NCBI GenBank assembly: GCA_009777175.1
Contig: WRMI01000011.1
Location: forward strand, 1-59,142
Origin: Marinilabiliaceae bacterium
Lineage (GTDB): Bacteria > Bacteroidota > Bacteroidia > Bacteroidales > Marinilabiliaceae
Direction of reading: 5' to 3'
DNA length: 59,142 bases
Shown here: in pieces, positions 53,941 through 59,142 of the stretch
Numbering within the stretch: position 1 is the stretch's first letter
Layout: each line of letters begins with the position of its first letter
Made by a program: the position numbers and the translations under genes
Notes under the pieces: generated by a model
Seen by the model: the letters and a program-made list of their open reading frames with translations, nothing else
What the model was told of the DNA's origin: nothing
Database searches by the model: none

Positions 53941-54765
53941 TCATTCCACAACAAACTTATTACTTATCCCATTAACCTCGTAAATATAGGTTCCTTTTGA
54001 ATAATTAGAAACATTGAGTAATATTTTGTCAAATAAATAATCAATTTGTTTTGTTTCTACCAATTGACCGTCAAAATTGTAAATATTCATCACCGTTCTT
54101 TCTCCTTTTTCAAGCTGGTAGGGTAAAGTTATAATCGAGTTAGCAGGATTGGGGTATGGTGATTGATTTTCGGTTGGTTTTTGACTTATAGACAACAAGG
54201 GAGTCTCTCCTTTCATAGAATAAATTTCCGTTTGGTATTTGAAACCATACGTGGGAAAATCACAATAAGTCATACGATTAATAAGAAAACGATACTTATT
54301 ATTAGAAACTTTATGAATTATTGGGGCCATCATATTATTTGAGATTCCAAAATCTTGAATTATCAAACCATCTTCATCATAAAATTTCATAATAAAAGAA
54401 TTGTTACCTACATTAAGATTATTAAAATGTACGCAAAAAACTATTTTATTATCAGTTGTAAAAATATTTTTACTGAAATTACTTACATGCGATAATGTGT
54501 AGTCTGCAGGTGGTGTAATAAAAACTGATTTGTACAAAGAATAATCTTCATTATAAAATCTCACTTCATTTGTTGGTTTATCAAAATAAGTGTAATAATC
54601 AATGACGGGATTCACAGGAGTAAAGTTAATTGAGATATTACCCGTTAAATTGTCATCGAATGTATGTTCTAAATCAATTTGTGCATTAACCTGTATTGGT
54701 AGCGACAAATGACTGACTATTAGCAATAAACAAATTGCTGACAAATAAAAATTTATCTTTTTCAT
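53941..54765 (-). CDS. T9SS sorting-domain protein
   Basis: 274 residues. Signal peptide MKKINFYLSAICLLLIVSHLSLPIQVNAQ. A beta-rich region of unknown fold (HTFDDNLTGNISINFTPVNPVIDYYTYFDKPTNEVRFYNEDYSL) is followed by a T9SS C-terminal domain (PYPNPANSIITLPYQ ... YSKGTYIYEVNG). The start has AGGAGGATAAATT upstream, a real Shine-Dalgarno, and the AGGAGG overlaps the TAG stop of the previous gene (54777-54779). Secreted; function unknown. Confidence 0.85.
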   Translation of the reverse strand: MKKINFYLSAICLLLIVSHLSLPIQVNAQIDLEHTFDDNLTGNISINFTPVNPVIDYYTYFDKPTNEVRFYNEDYSLYKSVFITPPADYTLSHVSNFSKNIFTTDNKIVFCVHFNNLNVGNNSFIMKFYDEDGLIIQDFGISNNMMAPIIHKVSNNKYRFLINRMTYCDFPTYGFKYQTEIYSMKGETPLLSISQKPTENQSPYPNPANSIITLPYQLEKGERTVMNIYNFDGQLVETKQIDYLFDKILLNVSNYSKGTYIYEVNGISNKFVVE

Positions 54766-54776
54766 AATTTATCCTC

Positions 54777-55319
54777 CTATTCTGTTAAAATTATACGTTT
54801 TACTTCTATTTCAGTGCCATCTGCAATGAGGGCATAGAGATAAATTCCGGGTGAAAATTCGCTTCCAAATCCCGCATTTGATATATCACCTAACACGCCA
54901 ATATTATAAGTTTGGGCGTCTGATGACCCGTGTACCCCGATGCCTCTATAGCTTCCTGTTCCCAGCGATAAATTTCTTGAAAAACCTTTAATCGCTGTGG
55001 TGTAACAAGGATTACTGATATTTGTTGCACCACGAATTTCTGAGTAAATACCATAGGTCTGATAAATCATACCAGCATTTGAATAAGAGGGGTAATTGTT
55101 AAAAACACTTAACACTGAGCTGTAGGCACCATTTGAACCATCAAATGTTACCAAAGCACTTGCGTAACCCACATTTCCAACACTCAGTGCAGAAAGAGGG
55201 CTGCTCGTTGTGTTTGGAAGTTTTATTCCTACGTTCCCATTAAGAGGAACTTTAATCTGTGCCAACAAAAAAGTAGTCGGCACTGCAAAAATTGCAATAA
55301 ACAAAAATAATTTCTTCAT
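54777..55319 (-). CDS. Secreted protein with a tail-fibre-like / 'IADGTEIEVKRIILTE' ending
   Basis: 180 residues. Signal peptide MKKLFLFIAIFAVPTTFLLAQ. IKVPLNGNVGIKLPNTTSSPLSALSVG and 'YLYALIADGTEIEVKRIILTE' are the start and end of a family of Bacteroidota proteins with tail-fibre-like central regions. The middle here is shortened (IGVHGSSDAQTYNIGVLG repeats). Not a phage gene by context. First gene of a three-gene minus-strand operon; leader and promoter are at 55320-55414. Confidence 0.75.
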   Translation of the reverse strand: MKKLFLFIAIFAVPTTFLLAQIKVPLNGNVGIKLPNTTSSPLSALSVGNVGYASALVTFDGSNGAYSSVLSVFNNYPSYSNAGMIYQTYGIYSEIRGATNISNPCYTTAIKGFSRNLSLGTGSYRGIGVHGSSDAQTYNIGVLGDISNAGFGSEFSPGIYLYALIADGTEIEVKRIILTE

Positions 55320-55334
55320 AAATTTAAAAATTTT

Positions 55335-55372
55335 CGACTCCTAAATATTTTATTTTCAAAGAGTTGGAGTCG
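55335..55372 (-). promoter_or_regulatory. Leader stem-loop plus A/T box before the gene at 55319
   Basis: On the minus strand CGACTCC (55366-55372) pairs with GGAGTCG (55335-55341) around a 24-base loop. AAAATTTTTAAATTT and the ATG follow. Further upstream GGAG (about 55382-55385) can also pair with the same CTCC, giving an alternative hairpin. This resembles the leaders at 175-218 and 3977-4008 in layout, though the stem sequence differs. Confidence 0.45.
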
Positions 55373-55406
55373 GGTAACCCTCCAAAAATCATTAATTATT
55401 AAAATA

Positions 55407-55414
55407 CAAAGATA
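55407..55414 (-). promoter_or_regulatory. -7 box for the gene at 55319
   Basis: Minus strand reads TATCTTTG, matching TAnnTTTG. A TTTG is 23 nt upstream. The transcript would include the stem-loop leader of about 80 nt. Confidence 0.5.
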
Positions 55415-55528
55415 ATAATTTTTAATTTTTTAATTACCAAATAATTTTAAAAAAAAAATTAAAAAAAATTAATTTTTCCATTTTATTTCAAACTAGTGTA
55501 AAGTTATGTGTATAATGACGCAGACCAA

Positions 55529-55699
55529 GATTCCTCGCTACGCTCGGAATGACCATTTCATTTCTTTAATGTGGTATGTTTCCGCTGCGGCGCTGCCGCA
55601 GCGGAACCTGAACTACCCCAAAGTATAATTCGTCATTCCGAATGAAACGTAGTGAAATGAGGAATCTGAAAATATGCAATTTTACAATTAACATACCAC
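55529..55699. repeat. Nested palindromic (MITE-like) element
   Basis: AGATTCCTCGCTACGCTCGG (from 55529) is complementary, with mismatches, to the segment ending GAGGAATCT (to 55667). In the middle is a perfect 12-bp hairpin TTCCGCTGCGGC-gct-GCCGCAGCGGAA (55580-55606). A second 10-bp pair, GTGGTATGTT (55571-55580) and AACATACCAC (55690-55699), crosses the first, suggesting one repeat inserted in another. The 543-nt gap 55320-55862 has no gene. Confidence 0.7.
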
Positions 55700-55862
55700 T
55701 AGATAATTCATAAAAGAAATGAAAATATATTTACGACGCAAAGTGGCAAAGGTTTTCCGCAAAGATTGCAATTTAAATTTTTTTATTAAATTTTTATTTG
55801 CTACTGAGGTTGTTTGTGACATTTTGATTATGTCGCATTTTTTTTCATGTTCCTTAGAAAAA

Positions 55863-56576
55863 TTATTCCAAAAGTTCCTTATAAGCTGCAATAGTTTTTT
55901 CAATACCCAAATACAGTGCATCTGCAATAAGAGCATGACCTATCGAAACTTCTTTTAAGAATGGAATTTTTTCGTTGAAATATTTAAGATTTTGGAGGTT
56001 AAGGTCGTGTCCTGCATTTATTTTTATACCAATTTTATTTGCAAAATTTGCGGCTTCAACAAAAGGGGCAACTGCCTTCTCTTTATTGATAGGAAACAAT
56101 GCGGCGTATGGTTCGGTGTATAATTCTATTCGGTCGCAGTTTATTTCAGACGCTTTTGCAATAAAATCGAGGTTAGTGTCAATAAAGATAGATGTTCTGA
56201 TACCAAACTCTTTAAGGTCGGTAATAATATCTTTCAGAAAAGAAAAATTTTTAATGGTGTCCCATCCAGCATTAGAGGTAATTGCTTCGGGTGGGTCGGG
56301 GACTAATGTAACCTGATGCGGTTTCACAGTTTTTACTAACTTAATAAAATTTTCGGATGGATATCCTTCGATATTAAATTCAGTGCGGATAATTTGACTT
56401 AAATCTAACACATCTTTTTGTTTAATGTGTCTTTCGTCGGGTCGTGGATGAACAGTAATTCCGTCAGCGCCAAAATTTTGAATATCAATGGCGGCTTTTA
56501 TCAGATCAGGAATATTTCCACCTCGCGCATTGCGGAGTGTTGCAATTTTATTAATATTTACACTTAATTTTGTCAT
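55863..56576 (-). CDS. pdxJ: Pyridoxine 5'-phosphate synthase PdxJ
   Basis: 237 residues. [53 protein letters not shown] and [20 protein letters not shown] match PdxJ motifs. It condenses 1-deoxyxylulose 5-phosphate with 3-amino-2-oxopropyl phosphate to make pyridoxine 5'-phosphate (vitamin B6). A clear promoter box lies at 56638-56645. Monocistronic. Confidence 0.97.
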   Translation of the reverse strand: MTKLSVNINKIATLRNARGGNIPDLIKAAIDIQNFGADGITVHPRPDERHIKQKDVLDLSQIIRTEFNIEGYPSENFIKLVKTVKPHQVTLVPDPPEAITSNAGWDTIKNFSFLKDIITDLKEFGIRTSIFIDTNLDFIAKASEINCDRIELYTEPYAALFPINKEKAVAPFVEAANFANKIGIKINAGHDLNLQNLKYFNEKIPFLKEVSIGHALIADALYLGIEKTIAAYKELLE

Positions 56577-56637
56577 AATAGAAAAATTTTTACAGCAAAA
56601 ATTAAACCAAATTAAAAAAAAGGCTCGATTTTTGCTG

Positions 56638-56645
56638 CAAAGATA
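56638..56645 (-). promoter_or_regulatory. -7 box for pdxJ
   Basis: Minus strand reads TATCTTTG, matching TAnnTTTG, 62 nt before ATG 56576. No exact -33 TTTG at the consensus distance. Confidence 0.5.
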
Positions 56646-56709
56646 CCAAAGTTTTTTTTAAGTATTGTAAAAATTGTAAAAAAAATATTAAAAAACATTA
56701 ATTTTTTTA

Positions 56710-58107
56710 ATGAAATTTTTTCTTAAACCGTTCTTAATCTTTTTTTTCATCTGTTTTTTAATAGTTGAACTATTTCCCCAAACTACTGAAAATGAAATAT
56801 GTATTGTCAAAAATATTACAATAAATGGCAATCATCGAACAAAAGATGCGGTAATCCTTTCAGAGTTGCCTTTTTCAATTGATTCCGAAATAATTTTTGA
56901 CCAATTAATTTTTCAATCTGAGCGCGCAAAACAGAATATATTAAACACTTCACTATTTAATAAAGTAGAAATTCAAGTTCAACATATTGATAATAATGAA
57001 ATTACCATAAATATAGATGTTGATGAGCGTTGGTATTTATGGGTATTGCCAATTTTTGAAAATGCGGGTCGAAACTTTAGTGATTTTTTATATCGCAACG
57101 ATGGCTCTTGGTTTATATACGGAATATATATAAAACATTATAATTTTCGGGGGCGCAACGAAAAAATTAGTTTACGCGCAGTTACAGGTTACAAGGATCA
57201 GTTTGAATTTGCTTACGAAAATCCTGGACGCAGTAACGGTTCCGGTTGGAAATTTTTTTGTCGCTCTCAAAGAGATAATCAAACTGCCTTCAACACTTTT
57301 GGAGACGAACAAATTTATTTGAAATTGACTAAAAGTTGGACTGTTCGCCAAAACATGATTGAAATGAACTATTATTTAAGAGATGGCATCTACAAGAATC
57401 ATCGTTTTTTGGCGGCTTATGAAGATGTAAAAATTTCAGACAACCTTTTTGCGCTTAATCCAAATTTTCTTCCTCTTTCTGCTCAAAAAAGCAGACAATT
57501 AATTGCAGGTTACGAATTTAAGTTCGATACCCGCAACTTAAAAATCTATGCCACTGATGGCAATTATTTTGAAGGTTCTGTTATTAGGACAGGAATGGGA
57601 ATGGTTTCTGATTATAACGGTTTTTTCGATGCAAAAATAGTTACGGGATTATTTCGTCCTCTTTCTAAACGTTTCTTTGCAAACTCTTTATTGACTTTGC
57701 AGGCTTATTCCAAAAAAGAGATCCCCTATTTTTTTAAAGCAGGAATGGGTTATGATGATTATATGAATGGTTTTGAATATAAAGTAGTTGACGGCTCTTT
57801 TTATAGTACTCTTAAAAATCAGTTATTGTTTGAGTTAGTGCCCAGAAGAGATAAAACTTTGAACTTTATTCCTGTCAAACAGTTTTCAAAATTTCATTAT
57901 GCTTTTTATCTACGTCTCCACTTGGATGCAGGATACGTTTACAATGGAATGCCTGTATCAGAGAACAAGCTTCCAAATTCGTTTCTACTTGGCTACGGTA
58001 TAGGATTTGATTTAGTAACCATCTACGATAAAGTGTTGAGTGTAAATTATTCACGTACAAATTTTGGTGACTATGGCTTTTTTGTACATTTTAATCTTGG
58101 GTTGTGA
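56710..58107 (+). CDS. Omp85-like outer membrane protein with one POTRA domain
   Basis: 465 residues. A signal peptide is likely (MKFFLKPFLIFFFICFLIVELFPQ). One POTRA domain (about 30-110: IVKNITINGNHRTKDAVILSELPF ... TINIDVDERWYLWVLP) is followed by a beta-barrel with alternating aromatic strands and an ending HFNLGL. Short compared with BamA (about 800). In Bacteroidota such small POTRA-barrel proteins are of unknown function; could insert or secrete a specific protein. Overlaps the convergent FGE-domain gene by 17 nt. Confidence 0.86.
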   Translation: MKFFLKPFLIFFFICFLIVELFPQTTENEICIVKNITINGNHRTKDAVILSELPFSIDSEIIFDQLIFQSERAKQNILNTSLFNKVEIQVQHIDNNEITINIDVDERWYLWVLPIFENAGRNFSDFLYRNDGSWFIYGIYIKHYNFRGRNEKISLRAVTGYKDQFEFAYENPGRSNGSGWKFFCRSQRDNQTAFNTFGDEQIYLKLTKSWTVRQNMIEMNYYLRDGIYKNHRFLAAYEDVKISDNLFALNPNFLPLSAQKSRQLIAGYEFKFDTRNLKIYATDGNYFEGSVIRTGMGMVSDYNGFFDAKIVTGLFRPLSKRFFANSLLTLQAYSKKEIPYFFKAGMGYDDYMNGFEYKVVDGSFYSTLKNQLLFELVPRRDKTLNFIPVKQFSKFHYAFYLRLHLDAGYVYNGMPVSENKLPNSFLLGYGIGFDLVTIYDKVLSVNYSRTNFGDYGFFVHFNLGL

Positions 58108-58813
58108 TCACCGGCACAGGTAGTAAAACTCTAAAACCAATGATAAAACTTCTGAAAGTAGCGTCATAACTATATTTGTACCTAACAGTGCAAACACGTG
58201 CTTCGGAGTTCCAGCTGCCACCTCTAATTCCTCGATTGTTTTTGTGCTGATCTTCGCACCATTCCCAAACGTTTCCGCTCATGTCATAAATACCGAATCC
58301 GTTAGGATTTTTACTGCCAACGGGCTTTGAGCGTCCATTGCTATTTCCAATATACCAGCAAACGTCATCAATTTCGTTGCTACCACTATATCTGCAACTG
58401 CCGGGACAATATCCCGAAATAGTATCTCCGCGTGCGGCATGTAACCACTCGGCTTCGGTGGGAAGACGGTAATTTCTGCCTGTTCGTTCGTTCAAACGTT
58501 CTAAAAATCGCTGCGCATCGTGCCAATTTACATTTTCGACAGGATGATTTTCATTCTTAAAATTTGACGGATTATTACCCATAACAGAACGCCATTGCGC
58601 CTGAGTTACTTCAAATTTGCCTAAATAAAAACTATTAAAAGGTTTTTCATCGCTTTCTAATACAGCAACATAGACTAAATCGATGCCATCCGGACAAATT
58701 TCAGAACCGAATAAAGTGACTTCCTGCCCAAATAAGTTGAAACTTTTTATCAAAAGAATAATGATAAAAAAGAATTTCACTGAAATTTTTAATATTTTGG
58801 TTGTTATAATCAT
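58091..58813 (-). CDS. Formylglycine-generating-enzyme (SUMF1) domain protein, secreted
   Basis: 240 residues. Signal peptide MIITTKILKISVKFFFIIILLI, cleavage near FGQ. The FGE-sulfatase domain is typical: YLGKFEVTQAQWRSVMGNNPS, NHPVENVNWHDAQRFLERLN, YRLPTEAEWLHAARG, GIYDMSGNVWEWCED, RGIRGGSWN. Only one Cys (VCTVRYK) occurs where FGE has its copper-binding pair, so it may be a binding or structural version. Secreted outside the cytoplasm. Confidence 0.88.
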   Translation of the reverse strand: MIITTKILKISVKFFFIIILLIKSFNLFGQEVTLFGSEICPDGIDLVYVAVLESDEKPFNSFYLGKFEVTQAQWRSVMGNNPSNFKNENHPVENVNWHDAQRFLERLNERTGRNYRLPTEAEWLHAARGDTISGYCPGSCRYSGSNEIDDVCWYIGNSNGRSKPVGSKNPNGFGIYDMSGNVWEWCEDQHKNNRGIRGGSWNSEARVCTVRYKYSYDATFRSFIIGFRVLLPVPVITTQD

Positions 58814-58817
58814 ATTA

Positions 58818-58825
58818 CAAAAGTA
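58818..58825 (-). promoter_or_regulatory. -7 box immediately before the FGE-domain gene
   Basis: Minus strand reads TACTTTTG, matching TAnnTTTG, only 4 nt before ATG 58813. If used, transcription would begin at or within the start codon, giving a leaderless mRNA. Could also be chance in AT-rich DNA. Confidence 0.3.
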
Positions 58826-58959
58826 ATATATTTTTTGTATAGTTCTATTATTTTATTCAGAAAAAGAAAAAATTTTTTAAAAATAATATTAACCGATTAA
58901 ATTTTGATTTAATAATTATATAGTTGGATTTCAATATTTTAATTATAAGGTTAATTGTA

Positions 58960-59142
58960 GTGGTTTGTGTCATTTGTGTATTTCGGTAAACTCAATAACA
59001 GTTTCGGTAAACTCAATAACAGTTTCGGTAAACTCAATAACAATTTCGGTAAACTCAATAACAATTTCGGTAAACTCAATAACAATTTCGGTAAACTCAA
59101 TAACAATTTCGGTAAACTCAATAACAATTTCGGTAAACTCAA
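58960..59142. repeat. 21-bp tandem array, continuing beyond the window
   Basis: Eight copies (58981, then every 21 bp to 59128, the last cut by the window edge) of a unit containing CGGTAAACTCAATAACA. It is the inverse of the core TGTTATTGAGTTTACCG found once in each copy of the composite repeats at 23262, 48192 and 49089. The first copies have GTTTC, the later ones ATTTC. Translated on the minus strand it reads SLPKLLL repeats, which I do not consider coding. Confidence 0.85.

Noticed and set aside
54777-55319. Phage tail-fibre gene
   Set aside because: The sequence has a signal peptide and lies with T9SS genes; no other phage genes are present.
58951-59142. Minus-strand frame encoding SLPKLLL repeats
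   Set aside because: The 21-bp array is a multiple of three and free of stops; no start signal or non-repeat domain in view.
1-59142. tRNA, rRNA, tmRNA or signal-recognition RNA genes, insertion-sequence transposases, origin of replication
   Set aside because: None recognised on reading the intergenic regions; small RNAs could be missed without a covariance search.

Overview
The window is AT-rich chromosomal DNA from a member of the Bacteroidota, most likely Bacteroidales-like; genus not resolved. The evidence is: four secreted proteins with C-terminal type IX secretion (T9SS) sorting domains; promoter sequences of the Bacteroidota form TAnnTTTG, one with a TTTG box exactly 19 nt upstream; Bacteroidota-type small proteins (DUF2795, DUF3990/DUF3791, TM2 + DUF2752); and mostly absent Shine-Dalgarno sequences. 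I see no rRNA, tRNA, transposase, phage or CRISPR genes.

Layout. 1-4.5 kb: a large repeat-invaded T9SS adhesin-like protein and a small lipoprotein, each with the same stem-loop leader. 4.6-12.8 kb (minus strand): recF, sfsA, an S41 peptidase, a DUF3990/DUF3791 pair (probable ADP-ribosyltransferase module), der, era, recX and a NimA-like flavoprotein. 13.2-18.6 kb: an ABC ATPase, a cobalamin adenosyltransferase, DUF2795, a flavodiiron protein, a SPOR lipoprotein, TM2/DUF2752 membrane proteins and an FMN reductase. 18.7-24.5 kb: a four-PAS histidine kinase, a YycJ-type MBL hydrolase, a B3/4-domain protein and a DMT permease. 25-31 kb: two glycosyltransferases, a T9SS protein and an ABC exporter. 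31.3-34.9 kb: an MMPL transporter-acyltransferase-methyltransferase fusion. 35-42.8 kb: a zinc metallopeptidase, an MltD-like transglycosylase, a 3'-5' exonuclease, aspartate kinase, a coiled-coil repeat protein and a HerA-like ATPase. 42.8-50.2 kb (minus strand): an aryl-polyene/flexirubin-like lipid locus, interrupted by a RelE-type toxin-antitoxin pair. 50.4-59.1 kb: tsaD, two T9SS proteins and associated small genes, pdxJ, an Omp85-like protein and a FGE-domain protein.

The lipid locus contains a beta-ketoacyl synthase with a complete Cys-His-His triad, a partner that has lost the triad (chain-length-factor-like), a small synthase-like protein, an acyl carrier protein, a hotdog dehydratase, a LolA-like carrier, a small DMT protein and a phosphoethanolamine-transferase-like enzyme. 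Together with the MMPL/acyltransferase/methyltransferase fusion about 10 kb away, this is the parts list for making an acyl chain on a dedicated ACP, attaching it to a lipid and moving it to the outer membrane. No aromatic-starter enzymes (ammonia-lyase, AMP ligase) or ketoreductase lie in the window.

The most unusual property is the intergenic DNA. Nearly every gap is filled with short repeat families: 8-9 bp minisatellites, a GCAA-loop hairpin block, TTAGCCAC.. units, 14-bp and 21-bp tandem arrays, and GTGTACC-type strings. They recur in fixed combinations, run into the 3' ends of genes, and in the first gene appear inside the reading frame at both ends. A toxin-antitoxin pair is bracketed by direct copies of one family, and the same family's core is amplified as a 21-bp tandem array at the right edge.
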